DNA of 10,109 nt from Candidatus Aenigmatarchaeota archaeon (GTDB taxonomy: Archaea > Aenigmatarchaeota > Aenigmatarchaeia > QMZP01): positions 1-10,109 of the forward strand of contig JACQIG010000065.1 of assembly GCA_016198605.1 (NCBI GenBank), in the 5' to 3' direction. Below the pieces are notes generated by a model. It saw nothing but the letters and a program-made list of their open reading frames with translations, made no database searches and was not told where the DNA came from. The position numbers and the translations under genes were made by a program. Positions within the stretch are counted from its first letter, which is position 1. Every line of letters begins with the position of its first letter. Below, one piece after another: positions 1 through 6,104 of this stretch.

Positions 1-422
1 CCAGTATCCATGTCTATCACGGCGATGACCCTTGGCGTGCAGGTCTTCGCAGCGTTTATAGCCAGGTGGGGTTCGGTGGTCTCGATCTCCTTGATGAAGA
101 TGCCGGGGACTTTGCCTGGCTGCTCCTTACCTTCCTTGAGTATGGCCTTGAATTCCTCGTCAAGCTCGAAGTCGTAGGGGTCCGAAAGCACGCAGTGGCC
201 TGAGGCCACGCAGCCCTTCTTGTTGTAAACTATCCTCAGGCGGAAAACCTTCCTCACCTTCTTGTCGTGTTCATACTTGATGTCGTAGTCACTCCTGGAC
301 TCCTTCTTTGGCGCCTGCTTTGGAGCAATAGCTGGCTTGGATGCCGGTGACTCTGTCGCCGGACCCGCCTTCTCGCCTGTGTTGGCTTTTGATGCAGCGT
401 CTATGACGCCTGTGCCAGGCAT
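1..422 (-). CDS. Ferredoxin-like iron-sulfur protein, C-terminus cut by window edge
   Basis: Reading leftward from an ATG at 422-420, the frame stays open for 140 codons to the window edge. Residues 1-45 are low-complexity, rich in Ala, Lys and Pro, and look like a flexible extension. From about residue 58 the protein resembles small single-cluster ferredoxins. Strand RLRIVYN leads into C71-x5-C77, then a DPYDFELDEE segment, then a helix ending AAKTC128 and the strand VIAVIDMDTG. In the family, Cx5C plus a distant Cys-Pro ligates a [3Fe-4S] or [4Fe-4S] cluster for electron transfer in the cytoplasm. Here only three cysteines are visible and the last motif is C-T-P rather than the usual C-P, so cluster type is uncertain. 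A Shine-Dalgarno-like AGAGGT (427-432) lies four bases before the start, in an AT-rich leader. The family is likely; the redox partner is unknown. Confidence 0.75.
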   Translation of the reverse strand, partial: MPGTGVIDAASKANTGEKAGPATESPASKPAIAPKQAPKKESRSDYDIKYEHDKKVRKVFRLRIVYNKKGCVASGHCVLSDPYDFELDEEFKAILKEGKEQPGKVPGIFIKEIETTEPHLAINAAKTCTPRVIAVIDMDT

Positions 423-481
423 TGAAACCTCTAACAGAATGATGGAATATAATATAATAAATAATAAAATCAAGTCTGCAG

Positions 482-499
482 TTTATATAACGCCGTTAT
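482..499 (-). promoter_or_regulatory. Palindrome plus TATA-like element upstream of the ferredoxin-like gene
   Basis: Read on the minus strand this is ATAACGGCGTTATATAAA. It is a perfect 13-base palindrome (487-499, six-base arms around one central base) running directly into a TATA-like TTATATAAA. The same 18 bases occur on the plus strand at 762-779, before the PHP gene. It lies about 60 bases before the ATG at 422. A second AT-rich stretch at 447-471 could be the real TATA box, in which case this would be an upstream regulator site. It also overlaps the stop codon of the 63-residue gene. Regulatory function is inferred. Confidence 0.6.
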
Positions 500-690
500 C
501 AAGTCTTCGCCGGCATTGCCGCAGGCTTTGCTGAAGGCGATGATCCCTTCCCCTTCATGCCGACGGCCGCGATTATTACGCCTATTATTACAAGCACCAC
601 GCCACCGATGAGGTATTGGGGGTACAGCGCAGCCATTATAAGGCCTATAATCAGCACGATTATGCCGACTACTCCGAGACCTTTGCTCAT
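499..690 (-). CDS. Small two-helix membrane protein, unknown function
   Basis: This 63-residue protein has two hydrophobic segments, about residues 4-22 and 27-44, joined by a tight turn containing YPQY. A short basic, Ala/Ser/Pro-rich tail (MKGKGSSPSAKPAAMPAKT) follows. The pattern predicts a membrane hairpin with both ends on the same side, the Lys-rich tail probably cytoplasmic. I recognise no family. It is supported as a real gene by a strong Shine-Dalgarno sequence GGAGGG (698-703, seven bases before ATG) and a TATA box at 730-737. It forms a single-gene unit lying between two copies of an 18-base regulatory element, although those copies point toward its neighbours. Confidence 0.75.
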   Translation of the reverse strand: MSKGLGVVGIIVLIIGLIMAALYPQYLIGGVVLVIIGVIIAAVGMKGKGSSPSAKPAAMPAKT

Positions 691-697
691 TGCAAAT

Positions 698-737
698 CCC
701 TCCTTTTAGGTTGATATTGAAGTCTGGTATATATAAA
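698..737 (-). promoter_or_regulatory. Promoter and ribosome binding site of the 63-residue membrane protein gene
   Basis: On the minus strand a TATA-like TATATAAA/TTTATATA core lies at 730-737. A start of transcription about 25 bases downstream would give a leader of under 20 bases, which holds the Shine-Dalgarno GGAGGG at 698-703. Unlike most genes in the window, this one therefore appears to be leadered. Confidence 0.6.
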
Positions 738-759
738 ACCCACCCTCTTGTAAGGATAA

Positions 760-780
760 ATATAACGGCGTTATATAAAA
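760..780 (+). promoter_or_regulatory. Palindrome plus TATA-like element upstream of the PHP gene
   Basis: The element has an inverted repeat with eight-base arms, ATATAACG-G-CGTTATAT (760-776), overlapping a TATA-like TTATATAAAA (771-780). Positions 762-779 are identical to the minus-strand element at 499-482. The ATG is at 811, about 36 bases from this box, which would give a leader of roughly ten bases. A weaker CTTTTATC at 783-790 sits at the usual 24-base leaderless distance and is an alternative core promoter. A dyad at the edge of the TATA box is a typical position for archaeal regulators that block or assist TBP/TFB binding. Confidence 0.6.
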
Positions 781-810
781 CCCTTTTATCCCTTCCTGTG
801 AATTATTGTC

Positions 811-1455
811 ATGAAAGCCGACCTGCATGGCCATACAAAATACTCCTTTGACGCCATAAGCAGCCCGAGGGGCTACATAAAATCAGCCAAAAGGGCCGGG
901 CTTGACGCCATAGCAGTGACAGACCATGATACTGTAGCGGCCTGGAAGGAGCTTTCCGGCCTTTCTAAACAATATAATATACAAGTCATCTTCGGGGAGG
1001 AAATCAAGGCAAGGGAGAATGGCAGGAAAATAGGCGACATAATAGGCCTGTTCCTCACTGAAGCGATCAGGCCTTCAGACCCCCTTACAGTAATAGATAA
1101 AATAAGTCAGCAGGGAGGCCTCGCAGTCATCCCCCACCCGTTTGACGCTTCAAGGAGCTTCAAAACCCCAGAGTTGATAAAGCATGCCGATCTTATTGAG
1201 GTCTTTAATTCAAGGGCATTTTCCAATGATGCAAATCTCAAGGCGCTAGAGGCGGCAAAAAAACACAAATTAGGTTTTTCAGCAGGCAGCGACTCCCACA
1301 TGCTGAGGGAGATAGGCCGCTCATATGTTATTTCCAAATCAGATGATCCGGAAGGTTTGAGAAAAGAATTATTGAATGGAAAAGTAGAAATCTCAGGAAG
1401 GAGGAGCCATGTCTTTGTCCATGCCGTTTCCACAATCGCGAAACTGAGGCCCTGA
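811..1455 (+). CDS. PHP-domain metal-dependent phosphoesterase
   Basis: A 214-residue stand-alone PHP domain with all the expected metal-binding motifs: DLHGHT (residues 4-9), TDHDT (37-41), GEE (62-64), PHPF (108-111) and GSDSH (159-163). The family forms a distorted beta/alpha barrel holding a di- or trinuclear metal site and hydrolyses phosphoester bonds. Members include histidinol phosphatase, 3',5'-nucleotide phosphatases and the PHP modules of DNA polymerases. No extra domain is present, so the substrate cannot be read from sequence. Intact His and Asp ligands argue for an active enzyme rather than a degenerate RNase P p30-like PHP. No Shine-Dalgarno sequence is visible, so the start is probably leaderless or nearly so. 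The stop is nine bases from the stop of the convergent CDP-alcohol phosphotransferase gene. Confidence 0.88.
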   Translation: MKADLHGHTKYSFDAISSPRGYIKSAKRAGLDAIAVTDHDTVAAWKELSGLSKQYNIQVIFGEEIKARENGRKIGDIIGLFLTEAIRPSDPLTVIDKISQQGGLAVIPHPFDASRSFKTPELIKHADLIEVFNSRAFSNDANLKALEAAKKHKLGFSAGSDSHMLREIGRSYVISKSDDPEGLRKELLNGKVEISGRRSHVFVHAVSTIAKLRP

Positions 1456-1464
1456 TATTATTGG

Positions 1465-2115
1465 CTATTTATTGGAATACTCGTATTTGCCTCTCCCCAA
1501 TCGGACGGCTATCCAAATCCTCTGCAGCGCGCTGATGTTTGTCAGTATGGCCAGGATGAGTATGATGAAGCTCAGCGCAGGCGGGCTCACCGAGGCCAGC
1601 AGTATGCCTATGAACAGGATTATCAGCCTCTCTGCCCTCTCCAGCAGGCCGCCCTTCAGCTCAGAGCCCTCTATCAGGCCCTTCTCCTTGGCCGCAGCCT
1701 TGACGTATGTGGTGGCCATGCCGCCAAAAAGGTAGAGCAGTATCAGCGGGGCTATCGGGATTGGATACCCGCTTGTCACATAGATGTATGCCGGCGGCAG
1801 GTTGGCAAAAAGCAGCCCCAGTATTATCAGGAATTCCACATACCTGTCCACCACCGTGTCCAGGTAAGCGCCGAGGTTGGACACCCTCCCCATCACCCTC
1901 GCCACCGCCCCGTCCACCATGTCAAGGAAAGCGGACACAAGGAAGAAGAATGCGGCCGCAAGGAAGTTCTCCTGCACAAGATAATAAAGCGCTATGAATG
2001 CCGGCAGAAGCGATATTATAGTCCACTGGTTTGGCGAAATCCCGGCCTTGCTGAATATTATGCCTATCTTGACAGAAACGCCGCCGAACCTTTCCCTACG
2101 CCTGTAAAGCGTCAT
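1465..2115 (-). CDS. CDP-alcohol phosphatidyltransferase, archaetidylinositol phosphate synthase-like
   Basis: A 216-residue polytopic membrane enzyme with the complete CDP-alcohol phosphotransferase signature DGxxARx8GxxxDxxxD: D68, G69, A72, R73, G82, D86 and D90. These residues bind the metal and the CDP moiety and include the catalytic base. The N-terminal GISPNQWTIIS helix start and the LLERAERLIILFIG segment near residues 157-170 resemble archaetidylinositol phosphate synthases. Those join CDP-archaeol to inositol 1-phosphate, releasing CMP, in archaeal ether-lipid head-group synthesis. About six membrane helices are expected. A related head-group specificity such as glycerol phosphate cannot be excluded. 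The start is supported by a TATA-like TTTTAAATAA at 2134-2143, about 23 bases upstream, implying a leaderless mRNA. Confidence 0.9.
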   Translation of the reverse strand: MTLYRRRERFGGVSVKIGIIFSKAGISPNQWTIISLLPAFIALYYLVQENFLAAAFFFLVSAFLDMVDGAVARVMGRVSNLGAYLDTVVDRYVEFLIILGLLFANLPPAYIYVTSGYPIPIAPLILLYLFGGMATTYVKAAAKEKGLIEGSELKGGLLERAERLIILFIGILLASVSPPALSFIILILAILTNISALQRIWIAVRLGRGKYEYSNK

Positions 2116-2133
2116 GACTAGAATTGGAAGCCT

Positions 2134-2143
2134 TATTTAAAAG
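2134..2143 (-). promoter_or_regulatory. TATA box of the CDP-alcohol phosphotransferase gene
   Basis: TTTTAAATAA on the minus strand, centred about 23 bases before the ATG at 2115. No Shine-Dalgarno sequence lies between, so the transcript is probably leaderless. The box sits in the 37-base gap after the next upstream gene, indicating a separate transcription unit. Confidence 0.55.
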
Positions 2144-2152
2144 CTATTCTCC

Positions 2153-2566
2153 TCAGTCCCCGCCCTCATGGAACACCAGGTCCGCCAGGAAGACGAACAC
2201 GACAACCATGGCAAGGAAGAATACCACGAGCAGCACCAGCACAATGGTCAGCCCGATGCCAGCAAGGGCAGCCCCGGCCAGGAAAGCCGCTATCACCACC
2301 ACGATCAGCGCGAACAGCCCGAGCATGGCAAGCCTGAGTCTCTTCCTGGGGCTCCAGATCATGAATATGGCCAGAAGGACAAGCACCGCCACCAGCACGG
2401 CAGCCGTGTTCATCAGCGTCACGGCAAAGCCGGTGGAAAGCGCCCACAGGAGTATGAACATGGCCACGACAAGCATGAACACTGCAGCCCACTTCTCCCT
2501 CGTTGACCTCAGCCTGTGCTCAAGCCTCTCCTTCCTCTCCTGTTTGGTGGACATCTTGCCTGGCAT
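2153..2566 (-). CDS. Four-helix integral membrane protein, unknown function
   Basis: 137 residues. A charged cytoplasmic-looking N-terminus (about residues 1-25, many Lys, Arg and Glu, probably helical) precedes four hydrophobic segments near 26-43, 50-71, 79-98 and 103-130. The loop WSPRKRLRLA (71-80) is strongly basic, so by the positive-inside rule it should be cytoplasmic. I recognise no family. It runs in the same direction as the topoisomerase gene upstream, 34 bases away, but a TATA-like GATATATC at 2595-2602 suggests its own promoter. The start could be Met1 at 2566 or Met5 at 2554. Met1 is chosen because it fits leaderless spacing, about 32 bases from the box. A His-rich reading frame on the opposite strand is only a shadow. 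Confidence 0.7.
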   Translation of the reverse strand: MPGKMSTKQERKERLEHRLRSTREKWAAVFMLVVAMFILLWALSTGFAVTLMNTAAVLVAVLVLLAIFMIWSPRKRLRLAMLGLFALIVVVIAAFLAGAALAGIGLTIVLVLLVVFFLAMVVVFVFLADLVFHEGGD

Positions 2567-2600
2567 CTATATAGAATTATACCACTTGCAGGCAGATATA

Positions 2601-4799
2601 TCATTCTGGTGGAGAAACAGCAGCCCTTTTGCCCGCGGCCTTGCCGGGTGCCTTCGCCGCCTTAATGGCAACAGCAGGACCCACTGCAGCTTTAGCCGCC
2701 CTGGCCTTCCCTTCCGCAGGTTTCTTGTCCCCCGCGGGAGCTGCTGCCGCTTTAGCCGGCCTCTTGTGGGTGAAGCCGTCCTTGATGCAGAATGTCCAGG
2801 GCCTCCTCCTGGCCTGCTTGACGTTTAGTATGAAAAGGCCGCACTTGTCGCAGCCCTTGCCAGTGACTGACAAGAAGCCGTTCTGCGGCAGGGGGAAGGA
2901 ATTGACGCACTTGGGATAGCTGGTGCACCCGACAAACCTCTTGCCGCTCTTCTTGGAATGTATAATCCTCAGGTCGCCCTGGCCGCATTTCATGCACTTC
3001 CCCACGGTGGTCTTCGTTTTCTCGTATTCTACCACTGCCTTCAGTATCTCCGACCCTATCCTCCCCTCGTTCTCCTTGAACCTTGAAAGTATCTTCTTGA
3101 GCTCGCCCTCGGCCTTTGACAGGATGTCATCCCTCTTGACCTTGTCCACCTCTATTGACTCCATCTCCACCTCAAACTGCCTGGTAAGCTCGGGGGATAT
3201 TATCTCGGGGCAGTACTTCTCCAGCGCGCCCACCACCGCCGCCCCAAGCTCGGTCACCACTATTGACTTCTCCTTTATGTAGCCCCTGTCATACAGTGTC
3301 TGCAGTATCTGCGCCCTTGTGGCCTTGGTCCCCAGGCCAAGGCCCTCCATCTCCTTCAGGACAGACGCCTGGGTGTACCTTGGGGGCGGCTGGGTCTCCT
3401 TCTCCAGCATGTCCAGCCTCTTGACCGTGACGGCATCACCCTTCTTCACCGGCGGCATCGTCTCCTCCTTGAACCTTGCGTAAGGCATGTAAAAGTCCAT
3501 CCAGTTCCTCTTCAGCGTCCTCACGCCGTGTGCAATGAAATCCTCCCCAGCCACTTTTATCACGGCCCTCTGCATCTCCCTCACCGCGGGGTCGCCGAAC
3601 ACGGCGAAGAACCTCTTCACTATCAGGTCATACAGCCTCTTCTGGTAGCTGCTGGCCTTCTCAGGCTTCACCCCCGTCGGGAATATGGCCGGGTGCGCGG
3701 GATCCATTTTGGCCCCCTCATTCGGCTTCAGGCTTGTTTTTGACAGGAGCTGCTTTGCGAGCGGCTCATACTCCTTCTGCTTGGCCAGCGCGGAAATTAT
3801 GCCCTTGTACCCTATCTTTGCCGGCAGCTTCTGGCTGCTCGTCCTCGGGTAGCTTATCGCCGCCCGCTCGTAAAGCGACTGCGCTATCTCCAGCGTCTGC
3901 TTTGGGGAATACCCGAACAGGTTGTAGGAATCCCTCTGCAGGGTTGTCAGGTCAAATGGCACTGGAGGCTTTTGCTCATGCTCCCTCTTCTCCATGCCCT
4001 CCACAATGCCATGCTTCCCTTTGCACGCATCAACAATCTGCGCCGCCCTGCCTTTCTCCCAGAACTTGTCACCCGCATGCATCGCGGTCACGGGCTCCCC
4101 GTTGACCGTCCCCGCAAGCAATATCTCCCAATACGGTTCTGGCCTGAATTTCCCGATCTCCCTGCTCCTGTCATTGAGCAGCTTCAGGGTGGGGCCCTGC
4201 ACCCTCCCGGTTGACAGTATCCAGTAGCCGCCCGCGTTCTCCAGCGCAAGGGTAAGGGCCCTGGTCAGGTTTATCCCGAAGTAATAATCCAGCTGGTGAC
4301 GCGCAAGCCCGGCCTCTATCTGCGGGAAGTCCAGGTGCTTTGACGCGTGCTCATATGCGTAGACAAGGTCCTGCGTGGTGAGCGTGGAGAACTTCATCCT
4401 CCTGCCGTCCTCCCTCCCGAACAGGAAGCGGAAAATGTTGTACGCTATGACGGACCCTTCAATGTCATAGTCCGTGGCTGAAATGAACTCCCCCGCCTTC
4501 TTCCCGAGATCCTCTATGTTCTGGTAGTATTTCCTTGACCATGCGCTGCCCTTCTCAGTGTATGTAGGCACCCATTTGACGGAGAATATCGGGTAAGTCC
4601 AGTGGCGGTTTGGCGTCTCTTCCTTCAGGGTGAAGAGATGCCCTACGGCGGGCACGACAACTATCTCCCTGCCGCCCCTTCTTATCCTGTAATACTGCGC
4701 CCCTCCCCTGTTCACAGGCTTCACGGGCCCATCCGCGAGCGCCTCGGCTATCTTCTGCGCCGCCGAGGGCTTCTCCGTCAGTATCAGCGTATATGCCAT
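2601..4799 (-). CDS. topA: DNA topoisomerase I, type IA
   Basis: A 732-residue type IA topoisomerase, which relaxes negatively supercoiled DNA by cutting one strand through a 5'-phosphotyrosine link. The Toprim domain is at the N-terminus, with the TEKPSAAQKIA motif (E9) and acidic triad D110, D112, E114 for Mg2+. GRVQGPTL (198-205) and the active-site region AAISYPRTSS, with catalytic Tyr317, follow. A second core block contains GLGLGTKATRA (486-496). The C-terminal part has a four-cysteine zinc ribbon (C602, C605, C625, C631). A second ribbon has C650, C653 and C671 but no fourth cysteine; H678 might substitute. Residues from about 682 form an Ala/Lys/Pro-rich basic tail, probably disordered and DNA-binding. 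Length suits archaeal TopA. No helicase domain is present, so it is not reverse gyrase. A TATA box lies at 4834-4843. Confidence 0.96.
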   Translation of the reverse strand: MAYTLILTEKPSAAQKIAEALADGPVKPVNRGGAQYYRIRRGGREIVVVPAVGHLFTLKEETPNRHWTYPIFSVKWVPTYTEKGSAWSRKYYQNIEDLGKKAGEFISATDYDIEGSVIAYNIFRFLFGREDGRRMKFSTLTTQDLVYAYEHASKHLDFPQIEAGLARHQLDYYFGINLTRALTLALENAGGYWILSTGRVQGPTLKLLNDRSREIGKFRPEPYWEILLAGTVNGEPVTAMHAGDKFWEKGRAAQIVDACKGKHGIVEGMEKREHEQKPPVPFDLTTLQRDSYNLFGYSPKQTLEIAQSLYERAAISYPRTSSQKLPAKIGYKGIISALAKQKEYEPLAKQLLSKTSLKPNEGAKMDPAHPAIFPTGVKPEKASSYQKRLYDLIVKRFFAVFGDPAVREMQRAVIKVAGEDFIAHGVRTLKRNWMDFYMPYARFKEETMPPVKKGDAVTVKRLDMLEKETQPPPRYTQASVLKEMEGLGLGTKATRAQILQTLYDRGYIKEKSIVVTELGAAVVGALEKYCPEIISPELTRQFEVEMESIEVDKVKRDDILSKAEGELKKILSRFKENEGRIGSEILKAVVEYEKTKTTVGKCMKCGQGDLRIIHSKKSGKRFVGCTSYPKCVNSFPLPQNGFLSVTGKGCDKCGLFILNVKQARRRPWTFCIKDGFTHKRPAKAAAAPAGDKKPAEGKARAAKAAVGPAVAIKAAKAPGKAAGKRAAVSPPE

Positions 4800-4833
4800 A
4801 CACAGAATCTTTAACCCTGATTTTGGTTCCTTG

Positions 4834-4843
4834 CTTATATAAA
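4834..4843 (-). promoter_or_regulatory. TATA box of topA
   Basis: TTTATATAAG on the minus strand, centred about 39 bases before the ATG at 4799. Transcription about 25 bases downstream would give a short leader near 14 bases with no clear Shine-Dalgarno sequence. Confidence 0.55.
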
Positions 4844-4860
4844 TCCATCACAGGGATGGC

Positions 4861-5451
4861 TCACCTTATCGTGAACGAATCCAGCATCACGTTCAGCTCC
4901 GCAAGGTATTTCGTGTATGTCTCATTCAGTGCCGCGTAGGTTATCAGGAATATCATGCCATCCTTCTTCACGTAAGACCTTGAGAACTTGTATGTCAGGT
5001 TGCTCTGGTCCCTTGCGGTAAACACGGAATTGAACGCCTCATTGCCGTTGATGGTGCCGGGCCCGGGGTGCGGCTCCAGGCGGAAGCCCGGCAGCGTCCT
5101 GTCCAATATGAACAGGTCCTGTATGACATAAGCGCTCAGGTTCAGGCTGGTGTTGCCCGCGTCTATTATCACGTTCTCCCGGTAATCGCCGCCCTGCTCC
5201 GGTGGTGATTGCAGCATTATTGAACTGCCATTCCCAAGGAACCTCACATTCCACGCGCCGGGCTTCAGCAGCGTGTACCCCGGGCCGCTGTATACCTCAT
5301 ACCCAGGCAAGGGCGGTTCCTGCTGCGACTTCAGGTAGTTGAAAACGATAACGTAGCTTGCGACAGCGATTATCATGATCGCCACGGCGTACTTGATTCT
5401 TGGATTCACGCCTTTTCCCCTTCCCGCCTGTCCCTCGCCCTCCCCTGCCAT
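4861..5451 (-). CDS. Membrane-anchored exported protein, PsbP/DcrB-like fold suspected
   Basis: 196 residues. A Gly-rich basic N-terminus (1-20) precedes one hydrophobic helix, about 21-40 (YAVAIMIIAVASYVIVFNYL), then an exported domain of about 155 residues. The absence of a cleavage-like site suggests an uncleaved signal anchor with the C-terminus outside. Five N-glycosylation sequons (N74, N100, N104, N151, N176) all lie in the external domain, which supports that topology. The pattern GYTLLKPGAWNV, a central strand/helix, and a final SYVKKDGMIFLITYAAL with a helix ending MLDSFTI recalls small PsbP/DcrB-type domains found in exported prokaryotic proteins. That fold assignment is a guess from pattern. 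Function is unknown. A TATA box at 5471-5480, 25 bases upstream, indicates a leaderless mRNA. Confidence 0.75.
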   Translation of the reverse strand: MAGEGEGQAGRGKGVNPRIKYAVAIMIIAVASYVIVFNYLKSQQEPPLPGYEVYSGPGYTLLKPGAWNVRFLGNGSSIMLQSPPEQGGDYRENVIIDAGNTSLNLSAYVIQDLFILDRTLPGFRLEPHPGPGTINGNEAFNSVFTARDQSNLTYKFSRSYVKKDGMIFLITYAALNETYTKYLAELNVMLDSFTIR

Positions 5452-5470
5452 CTAGAGAATTACCCGCAAT

Positions 5471-5480
5471 GCAATATAAG
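5471..5480 (-). promoter_or_regulatory. TATA box of the 196-residue exported protein gene
   Basis: CTTATATTGC on the minus strand, centred 25 bases before the ATG at 5451, with no Shine-Dalgarno sequence between. The plus strand of the same bases also reads TATA-like (AATATAAG), so weak divergent transcription into the island is conceivable. Confidence 0.5.
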
Positions 5481-5489
5481 CGTGCGCAT

Positions 5490-5540
5490 TTGATGGTCCT
5501 GTGGGAACCATCAACAGAAATCCCCGAATTATCTTTCTGT
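5490..5540. repeat. Two consecutive inverted repeats at the left edge of the low-GC island
   Basis: TTGATGGT (5490-5497) and ACCATCAA (5507-5514) form a perfect eight-base stem with a nine-base loop. Immediately after, sharing one base, ACAGAAA (5514-5520) and TTTCTGT (5534-5540) form a seven-base stem with a 13-base loop. They could be part of a structured RNA, or mark an old insertion boundary. I see no C/D-box, tRNA or riboswitch signature. Confidence 0.45.
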
Positions 5541-5604
5541 GGGCATTATACAACAGACACATGAACACTGTACACTTATATATCTTGATTTCAGAATATT
5601 CCAG

Positions 5605-5654
5605 AGGGAACACCCCCGAGGTATGGACGCCCTGTTTATACTTCATTGTTCCCT
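5605..5654. repeat. Inverted repeat spanning the presumed promoter of the orphan gene
   Basis: AGGGAACA (5605-5612) is the exact reverse complement of TGTTCCCT (5647-5654), separated by 34 bases. The inner segment contains a TATA-like TTTATACTT (5635-5643). If that box is used, the arms flank the core promoter and could be operator half-sites. If transcription starts further upstream, they would instead form a long hairpin in the leader. Confidence 0.4.
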
Positions 5655-5683
5655 TTCTTATGGGATGTCAATGGAGCCGGTGA

Positions 5684-6034
5684 ATGAAAATGAAGTTCGT
5701 ATGTGAACTAGAATTGGTTGCAAGTGCTGAACAGATTAGAGCAAACCCACAGCATTGGAGATTTAACTCAACTTTTTTCTCAACGTATGAGATAGATGCA
5801 GTAAATCCCCAAGACGCTCTCGATCTGATCGTGCATAGACAAGATAGTCTTGCTAGTGGATATGAAGGGAGATTAGAACCGACCTACAATTGGGTTTATA
5901 AAGGATTGGCGTACCGATCACCACTAAAAAAATCTACGAAACCACTTGCAATATTTGAGTCTTTTGAGGCACAGCAACATAGAGAAAGAGAGTTTCAAAG
6001 AGAGTTGCGTAGAGCATACAGCCCGTCTAGATAG
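5684..6034 (+). CDS. Orphan protein with foreign codon use, unknown function
   Basis: 116 residues, no signal peptide, no membrane segment, no motif I recognise. The N-terminal part (MKMKFVCELELVAS...STYEIDAVNPQDALDLIVH) looks like a compact alpha/beta domain. Residues about 92-116 (ESFEAQQHREREFQRELRRAYSPSR) are a highly charged probable helix. Codon use is unlike its neighbours: nine of eleven arginines are AGA and none is AGG, whereas nearby genes favour AGG. It also uses many A/T-ending codons and the local GC is visibly lower. This points to recent acquisition from a virus, plasmid or another lineage. GGAG at 5673-5676, seven bases before the ATG, supports this start over Met3. It stands alone and faces the convergent surface-protein gene. 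Confidence 0.65.
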   Translation: MKMKFVCELELVASAEQIRANPQHWRFNSTFFSTYEIDAVNPQDALDLIVHRQDSLASGYEGRLEPTYNWVYKGLAYRSPLKKSTKPLAIFESFEAQQHREREFQRELRRAYSPSR

Positions 6035-6044
6035 GGCACCCTCG

Positions 6045-6062
6045 GGAGTTACAGACAACTCC
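6045..6062 (+). terminator. Weak hairpin downstream of the orphan gene
   Basis: GGAGTT-ACAGAC-AACTCC forms a six-base stem and six-base loop, ten bases after the stop codon. There is no U-run after it, so a terminator role is weakly supported. It may instead stabilise the 3' end of the transcript. Confidence 0.3.
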
Positions 6063-6104
6063 TATCAAGCGATAAATATTCATGTAACAGTCTAATTAAT
6101 ATCC

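Noticed and set aside
811..1455. PHP gene as an RNase P p30 subunit
   Set aside because: Archaeal p30 proteins lack the metal-binding motifs, all of which are present here.
2168..2506. A His/Glu-rich plus-strand frame resembling a metal-binding protein
   Set aside because: It is antisense to hydrophobic codons of the four-helix membrane protein; His-rich composition is the expected reverse complement of Val and Met codons.
2124..2828. A 234-codon plus-strand open frame across the membrane protein and topA 3' region
   Set aside because: It is antisense to two well-supported genes, its composition is a Ser/Thr/Arg-rich shadow, and it has no promoter or recognisable domain.
5501..5683. A 60-codon GTG-started frame ending right before the orphan gene, 25 bases from a TATA-like sequence
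   Set aside because: The predicted peptide has no domain-like pattern, and the frame runs through three inverted repeats. The promoter spacing may be coincidence. It is kept only as a weak possibility.
5480..5683. tRNA or C/D-box RNA in the gap
   Set aside because: No cloverleaf with T-loop consensus and no paired C and D boxes were found on either strand.
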